From Halomarinibacterium sp041392125 (GTDB taxonomy: Bacteria > Bacteroidota > Bacteroidia > Flavobacteriales > Flavobacteriaceae), in NCBI GenBank assembly GCA_041392125.1, contig JAWKMR010000003.1, forward strand, positions 186,001-250,000: a DNA stretch of 64,000 nt. Reading direction: 5' to 3'. This document shows, piece after piece, positions 8,980 to 18,373 of this stretch. Position 1 is the stretch's first letter. Each line of letters starts with the position of its first letter. The notes beneath the pieces are model-generated. The model was not told the origin of the DNA. It made no database searches and saw only the letters and a list, made by a program, of their open reading frames with translations. The position numbers were made by a program, and so were the translations under genes.

Positions 8980-10761
8980 ATGCGCTATTTATTCATTGCT
9001 TTATTTATCCTCTTTAGCATTGGGATGTATTCCCAAAACGATCTTTTAGCCAAGAATTATTTTGAGCAAGGCGAATATGAAAAAGCCTTAGTACTTTACA
9101 AAAAATTAGTTCAGCAAAACAAAGGGAACACGCGTTACATTATAGACTTGGTAAAAACGTACCAACAATTGGAACAATACCAAGAAGCCGAAACAGTTCT
9201 CAAAGAATATACCGAAGGTAACCGAGTATATCCACAATTTCAAGTAGAACTGGGCTATAATTTCGCCCTTCAAAATAAAGATAGTTTGGCGCATCTCAAC
9301 TATCAAAAAGCCATTGATTTTACAAAAGAAAATACTGGTTACGCCTATATTGTCGGGCAGGTTTTTTCGGATTACAACTTACTGGACGAAGCCGCTTCAG
9401 TTTATGAAACGGCCATGATTCAAGACCCCAGTAGGAGTTATTTGTCGCAATTAGCACGAATTTATGGGGAACAAGGGAAACTGGAGAAAATGTTTGAAAG
9501 TTATCTAAAACTCATCAAATCTAATCCCACCTACAATAGCTCAGTAAAGCGTAATTTTAGTATGTACATTACCGAAGATCCTGTTAATGAAGCCAATGTC
9601 TTACTCCGAAAAGCGCTGCTGAAAAAATTACAGGAAGACCCCGATGTAATGTACAATGAATTGTTGAGCTGGTTGTTTATTCAGCAAAAAGAGTTCAAAA
9701 AAGCCTTTGTTCAGGAAAAAGCCATTTTTGCCAGACGAGGGGAAGACCTTACCGGATTATTAGATTTGGGTAGAATTGCTATTGATGAAAAAAAGTATGA
9801 AGAGGCCCAGGAAATTATTCATTTTATTATTGAAAAAGCCTACAACCCCCGGTTGAAGTTAGAAGGCTATCAACAATTGCTTTTTGTGGAATTGCAATTA
9901 GCTCAAGAAAAAGATCTTCCCAAAATAGATACCCAATACAAACAATTGTTTACCGAATTTGGAGACGAGCAGGAAACCTATTTGCTTCAAATAGACTATA
10001 ACGATTTTTTAGCCTTTCGTTACGGGAAAAAAGAAGATGCTATTCAAAATTTAAAAAGTCTTTCTAAAAAAAACCTGTCTATTTATCAAGAAGCCCGAGT
10101 GAAGTTGAAACTGGCCGATATTTTGGTTTTCGACGAAAAATTTAACGAAGCCCTTATCTATTATTCGCAGGTGCAACATAAAGTTCAAAACGATGTTTTG
10201 GCACAGGAGGCTCGTTTTAAGGTTGCTAGAACGAGTTATTTTAAAGGTGATTTTGAATGGGCACAAACGCAACTGGATGTATTGAAAAAATCGGCCTCAC
10301 AACTCATCGCCAATGATGCGATGCAGTTAAGTTTAATGATTCGCGATAATACATTGGAAGACTCTACCCAAACCGCTTTAAAAAAATTTGCAACTGCCGA
10401 CTTAAAAGCGCTTCAGAATAAAGACTTAGAAGCCATCGAACTACTGAAAGATATTTTAACCAATCACAAGGGGGAAAAAATTGAAGACGAGGCTTTACTT
10501 AAATTAGGGTTAGAGTATGAAAAATTACTTCAGTATGAAAATGCCGAAAAACAATATTTGAAATTAATCGAGCTATACAAAGATGATATTCTCTCAGACG
10601 ATGCCCATTTTATATTAGCAAAATTGTACGAAAATCAGTTGGGACAACCCGAAAAGGCAAAACAACTGTACGAGCAAATCATCTTTAATTTTAAGGATAG
10701 TATTTATTTTGTGGAAGCCCGAAAACGCTACCGTATGCTACGTGGCGACGAAATTAATTAA
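8980..10761 (+). CDS. Tetratricopeptide repeat protein, secreted
   Basis: 593 aa with a signal peptide (MRYLFIALFILFSIGMYSQ). TPR-type helix pairs run through most of the length: for example AKNYFEQGEYEKALVLYKKL near residue 25, EEAQEIIHFIIEKAYNPRL in the middle, and YENAEKQYLKLIELYKDD near the C-terminus. Likely a periplasmic scaffold; no catalytic domain is visible. DUF4286 follows after 2 nt and is probably cotranscribed. Confidence 0.88.
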   Translation: MRYLFIALFILFSIGMYSQNDLLAKNYFEQGEYEKALVLYKKLVQQNKGNTRYIIDLVKTYQQLEQYQEAETVLKEYTEGNRVYPQFQVELGYNFALQNKDSLAHLNYQKAIDFTKENTGYAYIVGQVFSDYNLLDEAASVYETAMIQDPSRSYLSQLARIYGEQGKLEKMFESYLKLIKSNPTYNSSVKRNFSMYITEDPVNEANVLLRKALLKKLQEDPDVMYNELLSWLFIQQKEFKKAFVQEKAIFARRGEDLTGLLDLGRIAIDEKKYEEAQEIIHFIIEKAYNPRLKLEGYQQLLFVELQLAQEKDLPKIDTQYKQLFTEFGDEQETYLLQIDYNDFLAFRYGKKEDAIQNLKSLSKKNLSIYQEARVKLKLADILVFDEKFNEALIYYSQVQHKVQNDVLAQEARFKVARTSYFKGDFEWAQTQLDVLKKSASQLIANDAMQLSLMIRDNTLEDSTQTALKKFATADLKALQNKDLEAIELLKDILTNHKGEKIEDEALLKLGLEYEKLLQYENAEKQYLKLIELYKDDILSDDAHFILAKLYENQLGQPEKAKQLYEQIIFNFKDSIYFVEARKRYRMLRGDEIN

Positions 10762-10763
10762 CT

Positions 10764-11072
10764 ATGTACATTTACAATGTAACCATTAATATAGAAGAAA
10801 GCGTGCACGACGCTTGGCTACATTGGATGAAAGAAGTACACATTCCTGCGATGTTGGCAACGGGAAAATTTTACAAAGCATTAATGACTCGTGTACAAGT
10901 GGAAGAAGAAATGGGTGGTATTACGTATTCTATTCAATACCGAACCGATAGCAAAAAAACGCTGGAAAAGTATTATGCAGAAGATGCTGCAACACTTCGC
11001 GCACAGAGCAAACCCTTTGAAGGAAAATTTATTGCTTTTAGAACCGAGTTGGAGATAATTAGTGAATATTAG
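10764..11072 (+). CDS. DUF4286 family protein
   Basis: 102 aa, typical of the family; starts MYIYNVTINIEESVHDAWL and includes HIPAMLATGKF. The fold is probably a ferredoxin-like dimeric alpha/beta barrel, but no function is established. It starts 2 nt after the TPR gene stop and ends 3 nt short of the convergent CAP-domain gene. Confidence 0.85.
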   Translation: MYIYNVTINIEESVHDAWLHWMKEVHIPAMLATGKFYKALMTRVQVEEEMGGITYSIQYRTDSKKTLEKYYAEDAATLRAQSKPFEGKFIAFRTELEIISEY

Positions 11073-11075
11073 TTA

Positions 11076-11588
11076 TTACATTTTATAGAAAAGTTGAGTG
11101 AAATAATATCTGCCCTGATTGTTTTTTAATATTCCAAATCCTGAGTGTGTATAATTCCCTTCTATAATGTTTTTGTGTGGCGTGCTATTTAGCCAAGCAT
11201 TTACGACACTTTCGGGAGAATCATAACCAGATGCCACATTTTCTCCAACATAGATTGCCCCAGCATGTATCATCCCTTCAGAACGAATTTGAAAATTGGC
11301 ATGGTTAATTTCGTTTACCTCAATCATATATAACGTATGAGAAACCGCGTATGCTGATGCAAGTTGATTATCTAGTTGAATACTCGATAGCCCTATAGAC
11401 TGTCTGTGGCTGTTTATCAAGTTCAAAATCTCTATAGCCATATCCCATTCGGTTTGTTGTGATAAACTTATATCAATTGTTGGTATAAAATTTTCTGTGG
11501 TTTCATTTGAATTTGTATCTAAAGAACACGATATCATAAAAATCGCAAGAGATACAAAAAGAAAAATTCCTTTTAGAATCTTTTTCAT
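11076..11588 (-). CDS. CAP (SCP/PR1) domain lipoprotein
   Basis: 170 aa. Lipobox-type signal peptide (LAIFMISCS; Cys about residue 21). The CAP domain covers about 50-170: ILNLINSHRQSIGLSSIQ, then NHANF and GENVASGYDSPESVVNAWLNS, then HKNII with the terminal GFGI. CAP cavity residues (two His, two Glu) appear mostly present. Bacterial CAP proteins are often secreted and some act on cell envelopes; the role here is unknown. Monocistronic and convergent with DUF4286. Confidence 0.88.
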   Translation of the reverse strand: MKKILKGIFLFVSLAIFMISCSLDTNSNETTENFIPTIDISLSQQTEWDMAIEILNLINSHRQSIGLSSIQLDNQLASAYAVSHTLYMIEVNEINHANFQIRSEGMIHAGAIYVGENVASGYDSPESVVNAWLNSTPHKNIIEGNYTHSGFGILKNNQGRYYFTQLFYKM

Positions 11589-11825
11589 AGCAGGTAGGTT
11601 AAGTGATAACAGCTGGAAAAAATATAATACTTGCCGGGGTTAGCACTTTATTATAAGTTGGATTTCCAATTGTTGATTATTTTTAGCTTTTTAAATTAAA
11701 ACAAGCAACTTTGTATTTTCCCTAACTATTAATAGCATTCAAAACTTTCAAAAAAATAATTGCTCCGACTTTTTAACATGAATCAATGTATATTTACTTA
11801 TCTTTTTTAGGTTATTGAATTGCAA

Positions 11826-12620
11826 ATGCAAAAACAAGTAAGGGCCAAAAAACACTTAGGACAGCATTTTCTTCACGATGAACACATTGCTGAAAAAATT
11901 GGCAATACACTTACACTTCAGGGGTACCAAAAAGTTTTGGAAATTGGCCCCGGCATGGGAGTGTTAACCAAATATCTTATTGCAAAACCTTTGGAAGTAG
12001 TGGCTATGGATCTTGATACCGAGTCCATTACCTATTTGCACGAAAACTATCCTCAGGAAAACCTACGTATTTTGGAAGCCGATTTTTTAAAATTTGATAT
12101 TTCCAAACTATTTGAAGAATCCCAATTTGCTATCACCGGAAACTTTCCTTACAATATTTCCTCACAAATTGTTTTTAAAATGCTGGAGTGGCGTCACCGA
12201 ATTCCCGAATTTACCGGAATGTTTCAAAAAGAAGTGGCCCAACGAATTTGTGTAAAAGAAGGGAGTAAAACCTACGGAATCCTCTCGGTATTGGTGCAAG
12301 CGTTTTATGATGCTGAATACCTTTTTACAGTAAAACCCGGAGTCTTTAATCCGCCTCCAAAAGTAGATAGCGGAGTGCTTCGTTTACGGCGAAAAGAATC
12401 TACTTCTTTAGCTTGTAATGAAGAACTTTTTTTTAAAACCGTAAAAACTGCTTTTCAACAACGAAGAAAAACCCTTCGTAACAGTTTAAAAACATTCACT
12501 CTTTCTGAAAAACTAAAAGAAGATGCTATCTTTGCGTTGCGACCTGAACAACTTTCGGTTCAGGATTTTATAACGCTTACTCAAAAATTAGAGCGCGATG
12601 GCATTTCAACTCACAAATGA
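11826..12620 (+). CDS. rsmA: 16S rRNA (adenine(1518)-N(6)/adenine(1519)-N(6))-dimethyltransferase
   Basis: About 264 aa. SAM-binding EIGPGMGVLTKYL, catalytic NFPYNISSQIVFKM (NxPY type) and the C-terminal QQRRKTLRNSL segment are all present. It dimethylates two adenines in helix 45 of 16S rRNA. I use ATG 11826 (MQKQVRAKKHLGQHFL); an in-frame TTG six bases earlier is less likely. The 3' end overlaps mgtE by 23 nt in another frame, which implies coupled translation. Confidence 0.96.
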   Translation: MQKQVRAKKHLGQHFLHDEHIAEKIGNTLTLQGYQKVLEIGPGMGVLTKYLIAKPLEVVAMDLDTESITYLHENYPQENLRILEADFLKFDISKLFEESQFAITGNFPYNISSQIVFKMLEWRHRIPEFTGMFQKEVAQRICVKEGSKTYGILSVLVQAFYDAEYLFTVKPGVFNPPPKVDSGVLRLRRKESTSLACNEELFFKTVKTAFQQRRKTLRNSLKTFTLSEKLKEDAIFALRPEQLSVQDFITLTQKLERDGISTHK

Positions 12621-13950
12621 ATTTCTCGAACAAATTGAGCAACTCATTGCCAGTGGGGACAATAATGCCTTAAAAGAACTCTTTACCGATTTTCACTTTG
12701 CCGATGTTGCCGAAATTCTGGAGGAACTGGATAGTGATGATGCTACCTACATCATTAAGTTACTGGAGAGCGAAATTACTTCTGAAGCCCTTATGGAAGT
12801 GGACGAAGACGTTCGTGAAAAAATCCTGGAGCGTCTTTCACCCAAAGAAATTGCCCGCGAGCTTGCCGAAATGGATACGGACGATGCGGCCGATGTGGTC
12901 TCCGAACTTGATGAGGATATTCAGCAAAAAGTCATTTCCAAAATTGAAGATGAAGAACATGCGGCAGACATTGTTGAGCTTTTAAAATATGATGATGATA
13001 CCGCCGGGGGACTTATGGCTAAAGAATTGGTAAAAGTAAAAGAGACATGGACAACGGCAGGCTGCGTTCGCGAAATGCGCCGCCAAGCCAAAAATGTGAC
13101 GCGTGTTCATTCCATTTATGTGGTGGACAAAGAAGGAAAACTAAAAGGAAGGCTTTCATTAAAGGACTTATTAACTGCCCCCGAAAAAGCCCATATTAGT
13201 GATGTTTATATCCCAAAAGTAGACTCTGTTAATGTACACACCGATGGCGAAGAAGTAGCAAGAATCATGCAAAAATATGATTTGGAGGCGATTCCTGTAG
13301 TAGATGATCATGGTGTTTTGGTAGGAAGAGTAACCATTGATGACATTGTAGATTTTATTAGAGACGAAGCCGAAAAAGATTACCAAATGGCGGCCGGGAT
13401 CTCGAGTGATGTTGAAGCAGACGACAGTATCTTTAAACTAACCAAAGCAAGATTACCCTGGTTACTCATTGGCGTTTTTGGGGGGTTGGGCGCTGCCAGC
13501 ATCATTGAGCAATTTAATGGCGCCATGGGGGATTTTATCATACTTTTAAGCTTTATTCCGTTAATTCAGGCAACTGCAGGAAATGTAGGAGTACAATCCA
13601 GTGCTATCATGGTGCAAGGATTGGCAAATGATAGTATTGATGGCAATATTTTGCAACGGCTATTCAAAGAATTTTTATTAGGTCTTGTTAATGGTATCGC
13701 CATCGCTTTTGTAGGACTTTTAGTAACTCATTTTTTATTTAAAACGCCATATATTGTTTCAATAACGATTGGAGTTGCCCTCATTTCGGTAATTATTATG
13801 GCCGCATTAATAGGCACTTTTATTCCAATATTTTTAGATAAAAGGGGGATAGATCCAGCTGTAGCTACAGGGCCTTTTATTACTACCAGCAATGATGTTT
13901 TCGGGATTTTGATCTATTTTGTTATTGCCAAACTCATGTTAGGGTTTTGA
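12598..13950 (+). CDS. mgtE: Magnesium transporter MgtE
   Basis: 450 aa: an acidic N-terminal superhelical domain (about 1-130, repeated LxEMDTDDAADVVSEL), two CBS domains (about 135-255, TRVHSIYVVDKEGKL and AIPVVDDHGVLVGR), and five C-terminal transmembrane helices with the conserved NVGVQSSAIMVQGLA pore segment. The cytosolic domains sense Mg and gate the channel. The start lies inside rsmA. Confidence 0.96.
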   Translation: MAFQLTNEFLEQIEQLIASGDNNALKELFTDFHFADVAEILEELDSDDATYIIKLLESEITSEALMEVDEDVREKILERLSPKEIARELAEMDTDDAADVVSELDEDIQQKVISKIEDEEHAADIVELLKYDDDTAGGLMAKELVKVKETWTTAGCVREMRRQAKNVTRVHSIYVVDKEGKLKGRLSLKDLLTAPEKAHISDVYIPKVDSVNVHTDGEEVARIMQKYDLEAIPVVDDHGVLVGRVTIDDIVDFIRDEAEKDYQMAAGISSDVEADDSIFKLTKARLPWLLIGVFGGLGAASIIEQFNGAMGDFIILLSFIPLIQATAGNVGVQSSAIMVQGLANDSIDGNILQRLFKEFLLGLVNGIAIAFVGLLVTHFLFKTPYIVSITIGVALISVIIMAALIGTFIPIFLDKRGIDPAVATGPFITTSNDVFGILIYFVIAKLMLGF

Positions 13951-14342
13951 ATGCTCAGGTTTTTGAAAAAAAAATTAGGGTTCCTTCATCAGCCATTGAT
14001 GCCCAAAATCACGTAAATAATCTTTCCTACCTTCAATGGTGTGTGGATGCAGCAGAAGCACATTGGAAAAACAATACTTCCCAAAAAGTAAGGGAAAAAT
14101 ATATTTGGTATGTGTTGCATCATTCCATAGACTACAAAAATCCAGCTTTTGAAAATGAAGAATTACAAATCCAAACCTGGGTTACCGCCGCTGAAGGGGT
14201 TAAAAGTGAAAGGGAATATAGAATTACAAGAATTAACGATGGTAAGGTTTTAATAGAAGCCAAAACCCTTTGGTGCTTACTTGATGCAAAAACGTTAAAG
14301 CCTACCAAAATAACTGATGAAATTCGTACTTTGTTTCAGTAA
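13947..14342 (+). CDS. Acyl-CoA thioesterase, 4HBT hotdog family
   Basis: 131 aa hotdog protein with the family signature DAQNHVNNLSYLQWCVDAAE near residue 18 and HHSIDYKNPAF in the central strand. Hydrolyses acyl-CoA thioesters in related proteins; the substrate is unknown. The start is TTG at 13947, overlapping the mgtE stop by 4 nt; the ATG at 13951 is out of frame. Operon-like with mgtE and the cupin gene. Confidence 0.85.
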   Translation: MNAQVFEKKIRVPSSAIDAQNHVNNLSYLQWCVDAAEAHWKNNTSQKVREKYIWYVLHHSIDYKNPAFENEELQIQTWVTAAEGVKSEREYRITRINDGKVLIEAKTLWCLLDAKTLKPTKITDEIRTLFQ

Positions 14343-14351
14343 AAAAACGGT

Positions 14352-14717
14352 ATGAAAACACTTAATGTTTTTCAAAAATTCAACAAATTTTCAGAACATT
14401 GGTCCCCTCACCAAATTGCCATTGTGGATGATATGCAAGTGCTTTTGGCAAAAATTAAAGGCGATTTTGTGTGGCACAAACACGAAGAAGAAGATGAGCT
14501 TTTTTTTGTTCAAAAAGGAACTCTCGAAATGCATTTTAGAGATCGTATAGAGCTCGTAAAAGAAGGTGAAATAATAGTGGTGCCGAAAGGGGTGGAACAC
14601 TGCCCAAAAACACTTAATGGCAAAGAAGTGTACCTCCTTTTATTCGAGAAATTATCTACCAAACATACAGGAAACACAATTAGCGAAAAAACTAAAACCA
14701 TGTACCCAAAAATCTAA
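14352..14717 (+). CDS. Small cupin domain protein
   Basis: 121 aa with one cupin barrel: WHKHEEEDELFFVQKG supplies motif 1 (HxH...E), and VPKGVEHCPK supplies the motif 2 His. Likely a metal-binding small-molecule protein; no specific reaction can be read. It lies 9 nt after the thioesterase and 2 nt before the dehydrogenase. Confidence 0.85.
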   Translation: MKTLNVFQKFNKFSEHWSPHQIAIVDDMQVLLAKIKGDFVWHKHEEEDELFFVQKGTLEMHFRDRIELVKEGEIIVVPKGVEHCPKTLNGKEVYLLLFEKLSTKHTGNTISEKTKTMYPKI

Positions 14718-14719
14718 TT

Positions 14720-15667
14720 ATGAAAATCCTACATCTTGATACTAATCATCCTTTACTTATTGAGGAATTAAAAAAAGCAGGATTCAAAAATGAGGAAGAT
14801 TATACTTCTTCCAAAGAAGAGGTAGAAAAAAAGATTCATAAATATCATGGGGTAATTATTAGAAGTCGCTTTAAAATCGATCAACCCTTTTTAGATGCTG
14901 CCAAAAAATTAAAGTTTGTGGCAAGAGTTGGTGCAGGAATGGACAGCATTGATATCGCTTATGCAAAAAAGAAAAAAGTGAAGCTCATTGCTGCTCCTGA
15001 AGGAAATAAGAATGCAGTTGGAGAACATGCATTAGGAATGTTACTTTCCCTTTTTAATAATCTCAATAAAGCGGACAAGGAGGTAAAAGCTGGACAATGG
15101 AATCGGGAAAGTAATCGCGGTGTTGAGTTGGACGGAAAAACGGTAGGCATTATTGGCTACGGAAATATGGGAAAAGCATTTGCCAAAAAACTGAAAGGCT
15201 TTAATTGCGCTGTGCTTTGCTACGATATTAAGGAAGATGTAGGGAATAAAAATGCTACTCAAGTAAGTCTTCAAACCCTTTTTGACATGGCAGATGTAGT
15301 AAGCCTTCACACCCCTTGGACCCCTTTGACCGATAAAATGATTACTACTGAATTTATTTCAAAATTTAAGAAGCCGTTTTGGTTTTTAAATACAGCAAGA
15401 GGGAAAAGTGTGGTTACTGAAGATTTAGTTTCAGCCTTAAAAAGTGGAAAAATTCTGGGTGCAGGACTCGATGTTTTAGAATATGAAAAATTATCTTTTG
15501 AAGCCTTATTTAGTTCAGAAATACCAGAGGCCATGAAAGAGTTAATTACCATGGAAAATGTCTTACTTTCACCACACATAGCAGGTTGGACAGTTGAAAG
15601 TAAAGAAAAATTAGCCCAAACTATTGTAGAAAAAATTATAGAAAAATTTAACCCAAAAAAGTATTGA
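14720..15667 (+). CDS. D-2-hydroxyacid dehydrogenase (phosphoglycerate dehydrogenase-like)
   Basis: 315 aa. NAD-binding GIIGYGNMGKAFAKKL near residue 140; catalytic Arg in NTARGKSVVTEDL, and the catalytic His in LSPHIAGWT. There is no ACT domain, so it is not a regulated SerA of the long type; 3-phosphoglycerate is possible but other 2-hydroxyacids fit equally. The last 4 nt overlap the next gene. Confidence 0.88.
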   Translation: MKILHLDTNHPLLIEELKKAGFKNEEDYTSSKEEVEKKIHKYHGVIIRSRFKIDQPFLDAAKKLKFVARVGAGMDSIDIAYAKKKKVKLIAAPEGNKNAVGEHALGMLLSLFNNLNKADKEVKAGQWNRESNRGVELDGKTVGIIGYGNMGKAFAKKLKGFNCAVLCYDIKEDVGNKNATQVSLQTLFDMADVVSLHTPWTPLTDKMITTEFISKFKKPFWFLNTARGKSVVTEDLVSALKSGKILGAGLDVLEYEKLSFEALFSSEIPEAMKELITMENVLLSPHIAGWTVESKEKLAQTIVEKIIEKFNPKKY

Positions 15668-16071
15668 AAAAAACAATCATTACTTTTTCAATTATTAGTA
15701 TTTCCTTATTGGGTTTGTTTCAAATGAGCAAATACAGTATTACCAGGGGAAGTATAACTATTGAAACTACAATTGCTGTTATCGCCGTTGTTTTTTTATT
15801 GATTGGAATGTGGCTAAACAGAAAAACTTTAAAAGAAGAGCTGCACGATGTAAAAATTAATTCTGAAAGAATTACATCTTTAGGCATCTCTGAAAGAGAA
15901 TATCAAATTCTTCAAAAAATTTCCGAAGGATATTCAAATAAGGAAATTGGAGATCAGCTTTATGTTTCAGAAAGTACCATAAAAACACATGTTTCCAATC
16001 TCTTTCAAAAATTGGATGTAAAAAGAAGAACGCAGGCCGTTCAAAAAGCAAAAGACTTAAACATTCTATAA
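15664..16071 (+). CDS. Membrane-anchored LuxR-type HTH regulator
   Basis: 135 aa: two hydrophobic helices (about 5-23 and 36-52), a short linker, and a GerE/LuxR HTH at about 75-133 (SEREYQILQKISEGYSNKEI, ESTIKTHVSNLFQKLDV). There is no receiver or ligand domain; the membrane part may be the input. TTG start at 15664 overlaps the dehydrogenase stop (TTGA). The following DUF4199 gene is a plausible target or partner, by position only. Confidence 0.85.
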   Translation: MKKTIITFSIISISLLGLFQMSKYSITRGSITIETTIAVIAVVFLLIGMWLNRKTLKEELHDVKINSERITSLGISEREYQILQKISEGYSNKEIGDQLYVSESTIKTHVSNLFQKLDVKRRTQAVQKAKDLNIL

Positions 16072-16174
16072 AATCTTATTTTAGTACTAAAGTTATACTA
16101 TTTTGGTACTTTAGTATGAGTCATTTTTCATGATCTCAAACTAATTTTACCCTCAACTTTAAATCTTTAAAACC

Positions 16175-16681
16175 ATGAAAAAAACAATTTTTAGATATGG
16201 TATTTATGGCTTTCTCGCCGGATTGCTATTATTTCTAATTGCATTGGTATTTCTAAAAAATCTGAATTACTCAACTCAAGAAGTTTTAGGATATACAAGT
16301 ATGTTAGTTTCTTTAAGTTTTGTGTTTTTTGGCATAAAATACTATCGAGATAAAGAAAATGGCGGCATCGTTTCTTTTGGAAAAGCATTTCTTATTGGAA
16401 TTCTTATTTCAGCTATTACCGGTATTGGTGTAGGAATTATGGATTATATTTATACCACGGTTATTAATCCAAATTTTGCTGAAGAATACTTAGCAACTTC
16501 TTTAGAAATGATGCAGCAACAACTCCCTGCCCAAGAATTTGAAACCCAAAAAGCACTTCTTGAGCAGCAAATGAAAGACTACGGCGGTTCCGGATTTATG
16601 GCTTTTATGATGTTTGCCACCGTGGTTTTAATGGGGCTCATTATTTCGGTAATTTCAGCATTCATTTTACAACGTAAATAA
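16175..16681 (+). CDS. DUF4199 membrane protein
   Basis: 168 aa with four hydrophobic helices and the DUF4199 pattern: YGFLAGLLLFLI near the start, SFGKAFLIGILISAITGIG in the middle, a soluble Gln-rich loop (MMQQQLPAQ), then a final helix. Function unknown. The gap to the LuxR gene (about 100 nt) suggests its own promoter. Confidence 0.85.
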   Translation: MKKTIFRYGIYGFLAGLLLFLIALVFLKNLNYSTQEVLGYTSMLVSLSFVFFGIKYYRDKENGGIVSFGKAFLIGILISAITGIGVGIMDYIYTTVINPNFAEEYLATSLEMMQQQLPAQEFETQKALLEQQMKDYGGSGFMAFMMFATVVLMGLIISVISAFILQRK

Positions 16682-16687
16682 TATTTT

Positions 16688-17152
16688 ATGCAGTACAAAG
16701 CCTCCACCCCGGAAGAATATATTTCACAACTTCCTGAAGATCGAAAAGCTCCTGTTGAAAAGCTTAGGCAAACGATATTAAAAAACCTCCCTAAAGGGTT
16801 TGAAGAAGGCATTGGCTATGGAATGATAGCATATTATGTGCCCCATTCTTTGTATCCCGATGGATACCACTGTGCCCCGGAAACACCCCTCCCTTTTATG
16901 AATGTGGCCTCCCAAAAAAACTTTATTGCCTTATACCACATGGGATTATATTCAAAAAAGGAATTGCTGGATTGGTTTGTGGGAGAATACCCTAAGCACT
17001 GTAAAACAAAGCTTGATATGGGGAAAAGTTGCATTCGATTTAAAAAAACAGCCGATATTCCATACCAACTCATTGGCGAGTTAACCTCAAAAATGACTAC
17101 TGAAGAATGGATTTCCATATATGAAAACGCTTACAAAAACAGAAAAAAATGA
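16688..17152 (+). CDS. DUF1801 domain protein (YdhG-like)
   Basis: 154 aa. Starts QYKASTPEEYISQLPEDRK and continues into the YdhG/DUF1801 core (GFEEGIGYGMIAYYVPHSL, NFIALYHMGLYS, CIRFKKTADIPYQLI). Family function is uncertain; structures resemble small-molecule or iron-binding folds. The stop overlaps the ATG of the VOC gene (ATGA). Confidence 0.87.
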   Translation: MQYKASTPEEYISQLPEDRKAPVEKLRQTILKNLPKGFEEGIGYGMIAYYVPHSLYPDGYHCAPETPLPFMNVASQKNFIALYHMGLYSKKELLDWFVGEYPKHCKTKLDMGKSCIRFKKTADIPYQLIGELTSKMTTEEWISIYENAYKNRKK

Positions 17153-17535
17153 AAAAAAGAGTGACAGGAATTGGCGGATTATTTTTTAAAACAAAAGATC
17201 CAAAGGCCACAAAAGAATGGTATCATAAACACCTTGGTTTTCCAACAGATGATTGGGGCTGCACCTTTTGGTGGAAGGATAATGAAGGCAATAAATGCTC
17301 TACCCAATGGAGTGCTTTTGCTGAAAACACCAAATATTATGAACCTTCCCAAAAAGATTTTATGTTCAATTACAGAGTGGAAAATTTGGTTGAATTATTA
17401 AAAGTTTTAAAAGACGAAGGTGTTACTATCGTTGGGGAAATGCAAGAGTATGAGTATGGAAAATTTGGATGGATTATGGACAACGATGGTAACAAAATTG
17501 AACTTTGGGAGCCCAAAGATGCTGCTTTTCAGTAA
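17149..17535 (+). CDS. VOC family protein (glyoxalase/bleomycin-resistance fold)
   Basis: 128 aa with the paired beta-alpha-beta-beta-beta modules of the VOC fold: ITGIGGLFFKTKDPKATKEW-like start, then DFMFNYRVENLVELLKVLK and a closing DNDGNKIELWEP where the metal Glu sits. Likely a small-molecule dioxygenase, isomerase or binding protein; the substrate is unknown. Translationally coupled to the DUF1801 gene. Confidence 0.86.
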   Translation: MKKRVTGIGGLFFKTKDPKATKEWYHKHLGFPTDDWGCTFWWKDNEGNKCSTQWSAFAENTKYYEPSQKDFMFNYRVENLVELLKVLKDEGVTIVGEMQEYEYGKFGWIMDNDGNKIELWEPKDAAFQ

Positions 17536-17577
17536 AAAATAGTATTTTTAATTCTCAACTAAAAACCATTCAAAATC

Positions 17578-17955
17578 ATGTCTGAAGAAAACAAAGAAAA
17601 TCTGGGCGATGAACTCAAAGACAAAGCCAAAGAGTTTGCCGGTGAGGCCAAAGAATCTGCAAAAGAGTTTAAAGAAAGTTGGAATGAAGCCACTAATAAT
17701 GGAGAAAATAAAAAATTATTGGCGGGTTTGCTTGCCATTCTACTGGGCGGTCTTGGAATTCATAAATTTATTTTGGGCTATCAAAAAGAAGGTTTTATTT
17801 TATTAGGATGCAGTATTATTTTGGGGGTTATCACTTGTGGAATAGCTGCATGGGTCACTTGGATAATCACATTAATAGAAGGGATTATTTACCTCACCAA
17901 AAGCGATGAGGAATTTTACCAAACCTACCAAGTAGGCAAAAAACCTTGGTTCTAA
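17578..17955 (+). CDS. TM2 domain membrane protein
   Basis: 125 aa: a charged helical N-terminal segment (KDKAKEFAGEAKESAKEF, resembling CsbD/LEA repeats), then the TM2 domain with two helices joined by GLGIHKFILGYQKEGF and ending in a typical WxTWIITLIEGI stretch. Function unknown. It is followed by a strong terminator that separates it from arsR. Confidence 0.88.
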   Translation: MSEENKENLGDELKDKAKEFAGEAKESAKEFKESWNEATNNGENKKLLAGLLAILLGGLGIHKFILGYQKEGFILLGCSIILGVITCGIAAWVTWIITLIEGIIYLTKSDEEFYQTYQVGKKPWF

Positions 17956-17961
17956 AAATGT

Positions 17962-17996
17962 AAAAAGCTTTCAAAAAAAATACTGAAAGCTTTTTT
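17962..17996 (+). terminator. Intrinsic terminator after TM2 gene
   Basis: AAAAAGCTTTC, 12-nt loop, GAAAGCTTTTTT: 11-bp stem with a T run, 6 nt after the stop. Confidence 0.9.
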
Positions 17997-18013
17997 ATTT
18001 ACTACAATTATCG

Positions 18014-18029
18014 TAATATTGCAATATTA
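18014..18029. promoter_or_regulatory. Candidate ArsR operator
   Basis: TAATATTGCAATATTA is a perfect 16-bp palindrome ending 10 nt before the arsR ATG. The slightly shifted ATCGTAATATTGCAAT (18010-18025) is an imperfect palindrome like ArsR-family operators. Autoregulation is inferred. Confidence 0.6.
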
Positions 18030-18039
18030 TATATTTTAT

Positions 18040-18363
18040 ATGGGCGCTTCTAAAGTAGAAATTCACACAGATGCTCACATCTTAATTTCCGAAATAGCAA
18101 AAGTACTCTCACATCCCGCTCGGGTAGCCATTTTAGAATATATCGCTAAACAAGAAAATTGTATTTGTGGCGATATTGTGGATGAAATTGGCCTTTCCCA
18201 ACCCACTATTTCGCAACACCTGCAAGTTATTCGCAATGCAGGTTTATTAAAAGGAAGCTTTGAAGGAAAACGCCTCTGCTACTGCCTAGATGTAGCTCGT
18301 TTTAAGGAGTTTCAACAGGTTTTAAATCAATTTTTTAATCAAACTTCAGCACAATGTTGCTAA
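18040..18363 (+). CDS. ArsR/SmtB-family metalloregulator
   Basis: About 107 aa winged-helix repressor. The metal site NCICGDIVDEI near residue 40 matches the As(III)/Sb(III) CxC motif at the start of the DNA-recognition region, followed by LSQPTISQHLQVIRNAGLL. The C-terminus ends in QCC. I choose ATG 18040; an in-frame TTG at 18019 lies inside the palindrome. It probably represses the operon 18.0-20.5 kb until arsenite binds. Confidence 0.9.
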   Translation: MGASKVEIHTDAHILISEIAKVLSHPARVAILEYIAKQENCICGDIVDEIGLSQPTISQHLQVIRNAGLLKGSFEGKRLCYCLDVARFKEFQQVLNQFFNQTSAQCC

Positions 18364-18373
18364 CTATTTTTCT